The notes under the pieces: model-generated
Told to the model about the DNA's origin: nothing
The model's input: the letters and a program-made list of their open reading frames with translations, nothing else
Database searches by the model: none
Program-made: the position numbers and the translations under genes
Shown here: positions 8,721 to 15,376 of the stretch, piece after piece
Numbering within the stretch: the first letter of the stretch is position 1
How the letters are laid out: each line of letters begins with the position of its first letter
Origin: Clostridia bacterium
GTDB lineage: Bacteria; Bacillota; Clostridia; Oscillospirales; CAG-272
NCBI GenBank assembly: GCA_017451915.1
Contig: JAFTNJ010000044.1
Span: 1-44,192 of the forward strand
Length of the DNA: 44,192 nucleotides
Direction: 5' to 3'

Positions 8721-10056
8721 GATTTGGGACGTAAGCGCACACGTCAGCAAGCTCCTCGCCTACGTCGCCAACAAGAACAAAACCACAATGGAGGTGGAGC
8801 GCGAAACCGATATCGAAGAAATGCGACTTGCCGCCGAAGTGCTTGGATTGTCGACAGATCACTTTGCTACGGAGGAAAAGAAATTTGTTACGGGCATTAA
8901 CTGCACACCTGATAACGCTAACGAGGTTATGCTGACGCTCTTGGAAGGAACATCACCTTCCAACATCCAAGTCTACCACGGATACCAATCCTTCAAGCCA
9001 GGCGAGGTGGATGCGGACACCGCTCACGCTATCGGAATTCAGCTTGCCGATGAGCTATGGGGCGAGGACTTTCCAATCATCGTTGCCACCCATATCGATA
9101 GAGGGCACGTGCATAATCATTTTTGCATACCAGCGACGGGATTCTCGGGGAAACGGTATCACGATTGTAACGCTACTTACAAGCTGATGCGCGACACCTC
9201 GGATAGACTTTGCAGGGAGTATGGATTGTCGGTCATAGAAAATCCGAAGCAGCAAGGTTCAAAACATATCGCAGAGGTTCACGCCGAAAAGAAAGGTATC
9301 CCTACGATGCGTGATCAGATACGTGCCGATATTGATGCTGTGGCTAATAATGAATTTCTTTCCAAGAACTTTTACAACCGTATGCGGAGCCTCGGTTATT
9401 CTTTTGAGCGCCGAGGAAAGTATCTCCGCATCAAGCCATACGGATATAACAAGTTCTTCCGTTTGGACAAGCTCGGTGAGGGATATACCGAAGAGGATAT
9501 TGAGGCGAGAATAAGAAACAATGCACGGGCGCATCAATGGACGCCGATCAAGTATTACGAGCCAACCTTACGCGAGAAACCGAGAGGTCTTTACGCACTC
9601 TATCTCCATTACTGTTATCTTCTTGGTGTGATACCCAAGGTGATCCCCAAGAATCCCGAAGCCTATGCCGCCATCAAGGAGGATGTGCGCCGCGCCCGTA
9701 TGTACTCGGAGCAGGCAAAGTTCCTCGGCAAGTACGGACTTGATACCAAGGATGATCTCATCCAACACGCGCTTAAGGTTCGTGCGAAAATGGATGTGCT
9801 TTATAAGGAGCCACAGAAGCTCCGCAACAAAATGCGGTGGATGAAAGACCCCGCAGAAATGCAGCCGATACGCGAACAGATCTTTGCTATCTCAGACAAG
9901 CTCAAGCCGCTTCGGAAGGAGTACGCCATGTGCAAAGATATTTACGACCGTAGTGATGATATTGAAAAGACGGTAGAGCGCGTTGAGTTCCCGCAGCTCG
10001 TCGAACAGGAAAGGCAGAAATCCGCACTCAAAAAGAACGGACGTGAGGAGAGATAA
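8707..10056 (+). CDS. mobA: Relaxase / mobilization nuclease, MobA/VirD2 type
   Basis: It starts with TTG at 8707, inside the end of mobC, nine bases after AAAGGAG; no better start is seen. The 449-aa protein has the relaxase HUH motif H-x-D-x2-H-x-H-x-H (H129, H134, H136, H138) around residues 126-140; the catalytic Tyr is probably N-terminal (Y19 is a candidate). The C-terminal half is charged and helical, as is usual for the non-catalytic part of such relaxases. It should nick oriT and lead the single strand into a recipient. No coupling protein or type IV secretion genes are in the window, so the element would depend on a helper. An unusual hairpin array begins immediately after the stop codon. 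Confidence 0.92.
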   Translation: MATTKIWDVSAHVSKLLAYVANKNKTTMEVERETDIEEMRLAAEVLGLSTDHFATEEKKFVTGINCTPDNANEVMLTLLEGTSPSNIQVYHGYQSFKPGEVDADTAHAIGIQLADELWGEDFPIIVATHIDRGHVHNHFCIPATGFSGKRYHDCNATYKLMRDTSDRLCREYGLSVIENPKQQGSKHIAEVHAEKKGIPTMRDQIRADIDAVANNEFLSKNFYNRMRSLGYSFERRGKYLRIKPYGYNKFFRLDKLGEGYTEEDIEARIRNNARAHQWTPIKYYEPTLREKPRGLYALYLHYCYLLGVIPKVIPKNPEAYAAIKEDVRRARMYSEQAKFLGKYGLDTKDDLIQHALKVRAKMDVLYKEPQKLRNKMRWMKDPAEMQPIREQIFAISDKLKPLRKEYAMCKDIYDRSDDIEKTVERVEFPQLVEQERQKSALKKNGREER

Positions 10057-10356
10057 AAATCAAGTTATCAAATTGCTAACTTGATTTCAAGTGGCGAAAT
10101 TCTCCACTTGATCTTATGCGGCTTAACTGTCCGAAAAATCAAATGGTCATTTTGCCCTTTGATTTTGCTAACGATCATCGGGCGAAAAACGCCCGATGAA
10201 ATCAAGCGTTCAAAACGAGCACTTGATCACAAGAGGGCAAAGGGTCATTTTGACACTTTGAGTACGGCGCTTCAAGTGGTCATTTTGACCACTTGAAAAT
10301 GTAAAATCAAAGGCTCATTTTGAACCTTTGATTTTAGGATGGACACCGCGTGTCCA
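10057..10356 (+). repeat. Array of nine consecutive palindromes
   Basis: Hairpins (arm / arm): 10057-10067/10077-10087 (11 bp perfect); 10087-10094/10104-10111; 10135-10143/10158-10166; 10175-10184/10190-10199 (10 bp); 10201-10206/10222-10227 with an inner CGTT/AACG; 10238-10247/10251-10260 (one mismatch); 10271-10282/10286-10297 (12 bp perfect, loop TTT); 10303-10317/10321-10335 (15 bp, one mismatch); 10340-10346/10350-10356. The stems reuse two themes, TCAAGTGG and ATCAAAGG, and four share a centre close to GGTCATTTTGACC. There is no ORF of note and no T-tract. The function is unknown. Confidence 0.85.
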
Positions 10357-10383
10357 CCGTACTTTGATAATTAAAACTGACGA

Positions 10384-10542
10384 TCTTGACCGTACAAATT
10401 TGTAGCTGTCCACAAAAGCAGTTTTACGGTCTTGACCGAGTAAAAACAGCATTTTTCTATTTCTGAACCCCCCCAATCGTATCCCACATCAAAAATGCAC
10501 TTTCTATTGGAAAATCAGCATTTTCCTACACTCTTGACCGAG
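10384..10542 (+). repeat. Three direct repeats of TCTTGACCG(AG)
   Basis: TCTTGACCG at 10384-10392, TCTTGACCGAG at 10430-10440 and 10532-10542. The last two are each linked to a related AACAGCATTTTTCTA / ATCAGCATTTTCCTA block. They lie in the noncoding stretch between the palindrome array and the next gene and may be iteron-like binding sites. Confidence 0.5.
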
Positions 10543-10599
10543 CCTTTTTAAGCAAAAAACGCCTTACTTCAAAAAACAACTCAAATTAGGAGAAATTTA

Positions 10600-10893
10600 A
10601 TGATTACACACAAGAAAAAGAATGAAAAAACAACCGAAATCTATTTTGATGAAACACCCGCGCCCGTAGTGATACGGACGCACAACACCGCATTGAAAAA
10701 GAGGCTGCTTATCTTTGCGAAAAAGTTTCCCAACCTCTGCCGGTTGACCGACGATGACGAGCTTGGATATCTTTCTTTCGAGATCAATAAGGACAGATTC
10801 TCCATCCGCCTCACCGCGCAGTACACCGAGGAACGCAAGGCGTTAGCAAGAGCCAAGATGATCGAGATCAATAAGAAGGAGGAAGTAGTATGA
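10600..10893 (+). CDS. Hypothetical protein (97 aa) of the mobile element
   Basis: ATG at 10600 follows TTAGGAG. The product is small and basic, with no signal peptide and no membrane segment. The middle (about 25-80) reads as a mixed alpha/beta fold with conserved-looking Leu/Phe spacing. The stop overlaps the next start (ATGA at 10890-10893), so the pair is coupled. I do not recognise the family. Confidence 0.6.
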   Translation: MITHKKKNEKTTEIYFDETPAPVVIRTHNTALKKRLLIFAKKFPNLCRLTDDDELGYLSFEINKDRFSIRLTAQYTEERKALARAKMIEINKKEEVV

Positions 10894-11159
10894 AGTCTGA
10901 AAAAGATAAATATATCGAAGAACGATATGCCGAGTACCAAAAGAAGTGGGCAGAAAATCCGCCTCAGCCTCCTGCCCACGTAGCTATTACCGACCGCGAT
11001 GAAATACCCATACACTATAACGTATCTTCTTCCACCTTCGATTTTGAGGAAAAAGAAGGTCATACGACCTATGAGGTTTGCGGGCACTTTAACCCTAACG
11101 CGCGAGAAAACCTTCTTCAGAAAATTTGGCGAATGATGAAAGAAGAAAGTTTACAATAA
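10890..11159 (+). CDS. Hypothetical protein (89 aa) of the mobile element
   Basis: Its ATG overlaps the previous stop codon and AAGGAGG precedes it. The protein begins with a charged helix and has a Pro-rich bend (NPPQPPAHVAI) and an acidic middle; the end is helical. No catalytic or metal-binding motif is seen. It is probably cotranscribed with the 97-aa protein and lies just before the recombinase promoter. Confidence 0.6.
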   Translation: MKSEKDKYIEERYAEYQKKWAENPPQPPAHVAITDRDEIPIHYNVSSSTFDFEEKEGHTTYEVCGHFNPNARENLLQKIWRMMKEESLQ

Positions 11160-11185
11160 AACTTTCGCTTTAGCGTTGTAAAGTG

Positions 11186-11254
11186 TTGAAATATTTTTCG
11201 AGTTGTGTTATAATAAAGACAAGCGATAATACTGTATCGGTTGTCGGAAAGGAG
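11186..11254 (+). promoter_or_regulatory. Recombinase promoter, 5' UTR palindrome and RBS
   Basis: TTGAAA (11186-11191), 17 bases, TATAAT (11209-11214). Immediately downstream is an 11-bp inverted repeat, GACAAgCGATA / TATCGgTTGTC (11218-11228, 11235-11245, one mismatch), then AAAGGAG (11248-11254) and a TTG start at 11260. The palindrome covers the transcription start, so it could be an operator or a translation-controlling hairpin. Confidence 0.7.
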
Positions 11255-11259
11255 AAAAT

Positions 11260-12909
11260 TTGAACAGACAACTGAAAGAAAACAGAATAACGGCTCTCTA
11301 CTGCCGTCTGTCCCAAGACGATGGGCGCGAGGGAGAGAGCAATAGTATCGTCAACCAAAAAGCATTGATCAATGAATACGCAAGGAAAAACCACTTCAAA
11401 AATCTACGATTCTTTGTGGACGACGGATATTCGGGAACGACCTTTGACCGCCCTGCTTTTCGTGAAATGGAGAAAATGATTGAGAACGGCGAGATCGGAA
11501 CGGTCATCGTCAAGGATATGTCTCGTCTTGGCAGAAACTATCTGCAAGTCGGAATGTATACCGACATTGTATTTCCCGAAAATGACGTAAGGTTTATTGC
11601 TATAAACGATAACGTCGATTCCGCAGTGCAGACCGAGTTCGATATGACACCAATCCGCAACTTCTGCAACGAGCTTTACGCGAGGGATACTGCTAAAAAG
11701 ATCAAGTCCTCTTTTGCAGTAAAGGGTAATCACGGAGAACACCTTGCCACAAGACCGCCGTTGGGCTACAAGAAGGATGAGAAAAATCCAAACAAGTGGA
11801 TAATCGATGAACCTGCCGCAGAAATCATACGAAAGATTTTTAAACTTTGTGTTAGCGGTATGGGACCTCAACAGATTGCGAAGCAATTAGAAGCAGAAAA
11901 AATCTTAACGCCTACCGCTTATCTCTACCCCCTGTTTGGCGAGCTTGGTGACAGAGATCCTTACCATTGGGATCATAACACCATCGGCAAAATTCTTGAA
12001 CGGCAAGAGTATGTCGGCAACACGGTCAACTTCAAAACTACCGCTAAAAACTACCGAAGCAAAAAGCGTGTGATGAACGACAAAGATAATAGAAAGACTT
12101 TTGAAGATACGCATCCTGCGATTATTGATGCTCACACCTTTGAGATTGTTCAAAAGATGCGCCAAAACAAGCGCAGACGAACGGCGACGGGACGATTCCA
12201 ACTCTTTTCTGGTAAACTGTTTTGCGCAGATTGTGGTGCAAAGCTCCATTTTGCAGGTAGCAATACCAACGAAAAAGAAGACCATTATACTTGCGCAAGC
12301 TATCGAAGCAATATGGGGACCTGCACGGCGCACTATATTCGAAACTCCGTGCTATACGATTTGGTTTTCAAGCATATCAAGAGTATGCTCGTGTATGTGC
12401 AGCAGTTTGAAGAAACATTTGTACGTCGAGAGATTGAAAAGGCGGACAAGGAACGTCAAATAACCGTAGAGAACGCGAAAAAGGAAATCGTAGTATTAAA
12501 GCGTCGAGATGAAGAGCTTGACAAAATTTTCAAGCGAACCTACGAGGATATGGTGTCGGGCAGAATATCCGAAGCAAGATTTGACACTCTTTCTGCAGGG
12601 TACGAACAAGAGCAAGCAAATATAAAACGCAAAATTCTTATGCTTGAAGATCTTGTAGAAAACGGTGAGGAGCAGGCGAAAGACTTGAAACAGTTACTTG
12701 TCAATGTTCGCAAATACACCGATCCCGAGAAGCTTACTCCCGAAATGTTGAATGATTTGGTTGATAAGATACTCGTCCACGCTCCCGACAAGAGCAGCGG
12801 ACACAGAAAACAAAAGATTGAAATTTACTACAACGCTGTCGGTATCATTGATTTGCCCGCCAATACGGGAAGCAAACAAGATTCCTCAGCTTCAAAATTA
12901 GCCGTATAA
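11260..12909 (+). CDS. Large serine recombinase (integrase/excisionase)
   Basis: The start is TTG at 11260 with AAAGGAG six bases before it. The 549-aa product has the resolvase catalytic domain at the N-terminus (nucleophile S18 in YCRLSQDD; DDGYSGTTFDRP and MSRLGRNY bearing the conserved Arg residues). Next come a recombinase domain (about 165-300), a zinc ribbon (FCADCGAKLHF ... YTCASYRS ... CTAHYI), a coiled coil (about 390-470) and a C-terminal beta part. This is the architecture of transposon and phage serine integrases. It probably integrates and excises the element spanning roughly 6.6-12.95 kb. Exact att sites are not evident from one copy. Confidence 0.95.
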   Translation: MNRQLKENRITALYCRLSQDDGREGESNSIVNQKALINEYARKNHFKNLRFFVDDGYSGTTFDRPAFREMEKMIENGEIGTVIVKDMSRLGRNYLQVGMYTDIVFPENDVRFIAINDNVDSAVQTEFDMTPIRNFCNELYARDTAKKIKSSFAVKGNHGEHLATRPPLGYKKDEKNPNKWIIDEPAAEIIRKIFKLCVSGMGPQQIAKQLEAEKILTPTAYLYPLFGELGDRDPYHWDHNTIGKILERQEYVGNTVNFKTTAKNYRSKKRVMNDKDNRKTFEDTHPAIIDAHTFEIVQKMRQNKRRRTATGRFQLFSGKLFCADCGAKLHFAGSNTNEKEDHYTCASYRSNMGTCTAHYIRNSVLYDLVFKHIKSMLVYVQQFEETFVRREIEKADKERQITVENAKKEIVVLKRRDEELDKIFKRTYEDMVSGRISEARFDTLSAGYEQEQANIKRKILMLEDLVENGEEQAKDLKQLLVNVRKYTDPEKLTPEMLNDLVDKILVHAPDKSSGHRKQKIEIYYNAVGIIDLPANTGSKQDSSASKLAV

Positions 12910-12917
12910 ACGGAGAA

Positions 12918-13010
12918 AGTCCGTGTGGCTTAAAACCACACGGACTCATAAGAGAAAACTTCGTTATCGCTACTTAGCATATCGTAGGTGCGCCAATCGG
13001 CGTCCTTTTT
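12918..13010 (+). terminator. Two hairpins after the recombinase
   Basis: A perfect 11-bp stem AGTCCGTGTGG / CCACACGGACT (12918-12928, 12936-12946) lacks a T-tract. A second, imperfect stem GGTGCGCC / GGCGTCC (12987-13005) is followed by T5 and more T and is the likelier terminator. The right end of the mobile element must lie near here. Confidence 0.5.
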
Positions 13011-13093
13011 GTTTTGGCTGGGGCACTTGTCACTTCGAAGCTTGCTCTGCGAGCGAAGCGACGCAGAATTAGGTTCGCATTCGCCACTTATTT

Positions 13094-13164
13094 TGTAGGG
13101 GCGTGCATTGCACGTCCGCTTTTGCATTGCAATGGTAAGCGGACGACCGATGGTCGCCCCTACA
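13094..13164. repeat. MITE/REP-like palindromic repeat (TGTAGGGGCG type)
   Basis: Outer arms TGTAGGGGCG (13094-13103) and CGCCCCTACA (13155-13164) enclose inner arms GTCCGCTT (13114-13121) and AAGCGGAC (13137-13144). The 71-base nested palindrome contains no gene. A related GTAG/CTAC-bounded hairpin occurs at 34332-34359. The surrounding 13010-13240 holds other short hairpins and no supported gene. Confidence 0.6.
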
Positions 13165-13244
13165 GGCGGAGAGCTTGCGAATCCTCGCCGCAGGCGAGTA
13201 CCCTAGTGCCAATACATTAAAATGGGGGGTAGCTTCCCATTTTG

Positions 13245-13487
13245 TCATTCTTCAAACAATCTTTCCATAGGTACGTTAAGAATTTTGGAAATAACATATA
13301 TTTCTTTATCCGTGGCATTTCTCAACTGCCCCTCAAGCTTTGAATAGCTGGTTGGATTGATATCACAACCCATTACCTGCATTTTTGCGATAAAATCTTT
13401 CTGTTTTATTCCTTTTTCTTTTCTCAAACGCTCAATGTTTCTACCGACTATATTTGCGTTTCCGTATTCTTGTTTCCGAATCTTCAT
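13245..13487 (-). CDS. Small XRE-family HTH regulator (80 aa)
   Basis: I place the start at ATG 13487 with AAAGGGCG upstream; the frame could begin 14 codons earlier at a TTG. The helix-turn-helix covers most of the protein: NIERLRKEKGIKQKDFIAKM for the first helices, SYSKLEGQLRNAT around the recognition part, then a 3' helix ending VPMERLFEE. It lies in AT-rich DNA next to the divergent small gene at 13611, whose promoter carries two palindromes, so control of that gene is the natural guess. Confidence 0.8.
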   Translation of the reverse strand: MKIRKQEYGNANIVGRNIERLRKEKGIKQKDFIAKMQVMGCDINPTSYSKLEGQLRNATDKEIYVISKILNVPMERLFEE

Positions 13488-13536
13488 AAATTTTCGCCCT
13501 TTTATTTCTTTTTTAGAATTATATATCAAAAAGGTC

Positions 13537-13602
13537 TTGACATAATTCCGAAAAAGAATTATAATATAAATGATTCCAATTTGGAATAAAACACAAAAGG
13601 AG
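13537..13602 (+). promoter_or_regulatory. Promoter with two palindromic operators and RBS
   Basis: Consensus TTGACA (13537-13542), 17 bases, TATAAT (13560-13565). AATTC-cgaaaaa-GAATT (13544-13548, 13556-13560) fills the spacer. ATTCCAA-t-TTGGAAT (13573-13587) lies just downstream. Then AAAAGGAG (13595-13602). Both palindromes share ATTCC/GGAAT-like halves, as expected for a dimeric XRE repressor. Confidence 0.75.
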
Positions 13603-13610
13603 TATTAGTT

Positions 13611-13801
13611 ATGGGAATTTTCGGAAAAAGCAACAAAACAATTCTTCAAAATGCACTTAAAGAAAGCATTAAAAATGGAACTATTAAACCGCAAACCAAA
13701 ACTGTGACTTGTCCTCGTTGTGGACGTCGCTATTCTTGTACTTTTTAGGTTCAAATGATTCTAAAACCTGTTCTTGCGGGTATAGAATTTACAGTAATTG
13801 A
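13611..13801 (+). CDS. Tiny zinc-ribbon protein, reading frame split at a T-run
   Basis: From ATG 13611 the zero frame encodes 45 aa ending ...CPRCGRRYSCTF and stops at TAG 13746-13748. In the -1 frame reading continues without a gap through GSNDSKTCSCGYRIYSN to TGA 13799-13801, supplying the missing second Cys pair (CSCG) of a zinc ribbon. The switch can occur on TTTTT (13742-13746) just before the stop. Either a T was lost or gained in this copy or in sequencing, or the ribosome slips -1 here. The promoter, RBS and ATG are all excellent. The function is unknown. Confidence 0.65.
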
Positions 13802-13849
13802 TTATTACTCAGTTTATGGCATCTATTAAGTCCATAAATAACAGATAAA

Positions 13850-13914
13850 AGACCAACTCGCAAGAGCTGGTCTACTGTCTGACAGAAAAGCCACCCAACA
13901 GGGTGGCTTTTCTG
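13850..13914. terminator. Two tandem hairpins, probable terminator
   Basis: AGACCAaCTC / GAGcTGGTCT (13850-13873) and a perfect 14-bp stem with loop AACA (13883-13896, 13901-13914) whose 3' arm contains TTTT. They separate the AT-rich island from the host-like genes. Confidence 0.65.
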
Positions 13915-13951
13915 GTTTACTAAAGCACGGTTTTCTTTTTATCGCATAACC

Positions 13952-13980
13952 TATAATGAGAAAGAACAGAAAACCGGAGG
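13952..13980 (+). promoter_or_regulatory. -10 element and RBS of the SOD-like gene
   Basis: TATAAT at 13952-13957 and GGAGG at 13976-13980. No clear -35 is seen. The -10 overlaps an in-frame ATG at 13956, which is why that ATG is rejected as the start. Confidence 0.5.
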
Positions 13981-13985
13981 TCGGT

Positions 13986-14495
13986 ATGAATTACAGAAGC
14001 AATGACGCGGGCGAAAAGGATCTCTATTCCATCCTTCAAACCCTGCCCCGGGCCGTGGCGGTGATGCAGGGGAGCGAGCAATATAGCCGGATCGAGGGGA
14101 CGGTAAAATTCTACCAGGCGCGGCGGGGCGTTTTGGTGGTGGCGGAGATCCGGGGACTTCCCGTTTCGAGGGGCGTGTGTGAGGATAACATCTTTGCGTT
14201 TCATATCCATGGAGGTACGTCCTGTACCGGAAACGCGGAGGATCCCTTTGCCAATGCCGGCACGCATTACAATCCCGGGGATTGTCCGCACCCCTATCAC
14301 GCGGGGGATATGCCGCCGCTGTTTACTGCGGGCGATCGGGCGTTTCTCGCCTTTTTTACCGATCGCTTTCGCGTAAAGGAGCTTCTTGGCAAAACGGTGA
14401 TCATCCATGACGGCATGGATGATTTTACGACCCAACCGTCGGGGAACGCGGGGAACAAAATTGCCTGCGGCGTGATAGCGGAAGTGAGACGATGA
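13986..14495 (+). CDS. Cu/Zn superoxide dismutase-like protein, cytoplasmic
   Basis: The start is ATG 13986, five bases after GGAGG. The 169-aa product carries all expected metal ligands of the Cu/Zn-SOD family: H73 and H75 (FHIHGG), H94 (GTHYNP), H102, H105 and D108 (PHPYHAGD), H141 (VIIHDG), and the disulfide pair C80/C161. The active-site Arg (R143 in the human enzyme, GNAGSR) is replaced by Lys (K158 in GNAGNK), which may lower or alter activity. There is no signal peptide, unlike most bacterial periplasmic SodC proteins. It is monocistronic. A true SOD, a weak SOD or a copper-binding relative are all possible. Confidence 0.85.
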   Translation: MNYRSNDAGEKDLYSILQTLPRAVAVMQGSEQYSRIEGTVKFYQARRGVLVVAEIRGLPVSRGVCEDNIFAFHIHGGTSCTGNAEDPFANAGTHYNPGDCPHPYHAGDMPPLFTAGDRAFLAFFTDRFRVKELLGKTVIIHDGMDDFTTQPSGNAGNKIACGVIAEVRR

Positions 14496-14505
14496 CAAAA
14501 AACGA

Positions 14506-14555
14506 CCCCTTCGTGCAGTATCCTTCCGGGGATTGCGCGAAGGGGGGGCTTTTTA
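14506..14555 (+). terminator. Terminator after the SOD-like gene
   Basis: CCCCTTCG (14506-14513) pairs with CGAAGGGG (14538-14545), then T5. It lies between convergent genes. Confidence 0.6.
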
Positions 14556-14560
14556 GTGAA

Positions 14561-15364
14561 TCAGAGAATTCCCTCCATCACCTCTGCCATGCCGCAGAAG
14601 ATGACCTCGGGGCAACGGCGCAGGAGCGACGCGGGAACGTAGGCGCTCTCGGGATCCAGTACCGTGTGCTTCAGGGGGCCGTTCTGCCAGGGGCGGTTCA
14701 GAGCGATGTAGACCTTTTTGGCAGAGAGGATCTGCTTCATGCCAATGGTAATGCACCACTCGGGCATACCGTACAGGTCACCTCTCTGGTATCCGTAGGC
14801 GTTGATGGTGCGAGTCTCGCGGGAGATGGGAAGGATGCGGGTGCCAAGCGCCGCAAATTCGTCGGGGGTAACGCCTGCCTCTTCGGGGGGCTCGTTGAAG
14901 GCCACGTGGCCGTTGATGCCAAGACCGCCAAAGCAGAGATCCACACCGCCCAGGGATTCGATCAGGGCGTCCATTTCCGCCTCCTTACCGGGCGCGGGGA
15001 AGTGACGTTGCGACTCGGGCATGACCAGATCGGGGCGTACTCGGTCATAGAACTCCCGCTTCATTCTGCCATAGAAGCTCATGGGATCCTCCTTGGCAAT
15101 GGTGTTGGTGGGGGTGGTCATATATTCGTCCATATTAAAGAAATGAACGTTCTTGAGGGAGATGCCCAGGCGGTTGATCATTTCCGCCAGAATGGGATAC
15201 TGCTGGGTGGGGCCTACGGGAACGATCATTACCGTCTGTTCCCCCTTTTCGTTTCTCTTAATGATCTCCTCCAGCATGGTCAGCGCCATATCAAAGTAAA
15301 CGTCGTACTCGGTGGGGACGGATTTTAACAGAACGTGATCCAAAATTTTCTTTTCCATAATCAT
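14561..15364 (-). CDS. NagB-like glucosamine-6-phosphate deaminase/isomerase family protein
   Basis: ATG 15364 follows AAAAAGGAG; another ATG at 15358 is possible. The 267-aa product matches the NagB family in NMDEYM (D79, counterpart of the catalytic D72) and GGLGINGHVAFNEP. His153 and Glu158 are kept, but the catalytic Asp (D141 of E. coli NagB, in NDGH) is Asn here (N151). The reaction may therefore differ from GlcN-6-P deamination. It follows the SIS-domain gene after 12 bases and is the last gene of a three-gene set that also contains a glycosidase-like gene, so amino-sugar phosphate breakdown is the likely role. Confidence 0.8.
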   Translation of the reverse strand: MIMEKKILDHVLLKSVPTEYDVYFDMALTMLEEIIKRNEKGEQTVMIVPVGPTQQYPILAEMINRLGISLKNVHFFNMDEYMTTPTNTIAKEDPMSFYGRMKREFYDRVRPDLVMPESQRHFPAPGKEAEMDALIESLGGVDLCFGGLGINGHVAFNEPPEEAGVTPDEFAALGTRILPISRETRTINAYGYQRGDLYGMPEWCITIGMKQILSAKKVYIALNRPWQNGPLKHTVLDPESAYVPASLLRRCPEVIFCGMAEVMEGIL

Positions 15365-15376
15365 CAAATCTCCTTT

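Noticed and set aside
10057-10356. CRISPR array
   Set aside because: Units are palindromes of different sequence and spacing; there is no constant repeat with regular spacers and no cas gene.
12947-13093. Attachment site attR of the mobile element
   Set aside because: It must lie near, but no repeat shared with the left side could be identified by eye, so no coordinates are claimed.
15358-15367. TTG 15367 as start of the NagB-like gene
   Set aside because: ATG 15364 is better placed relative to AAGGAG.
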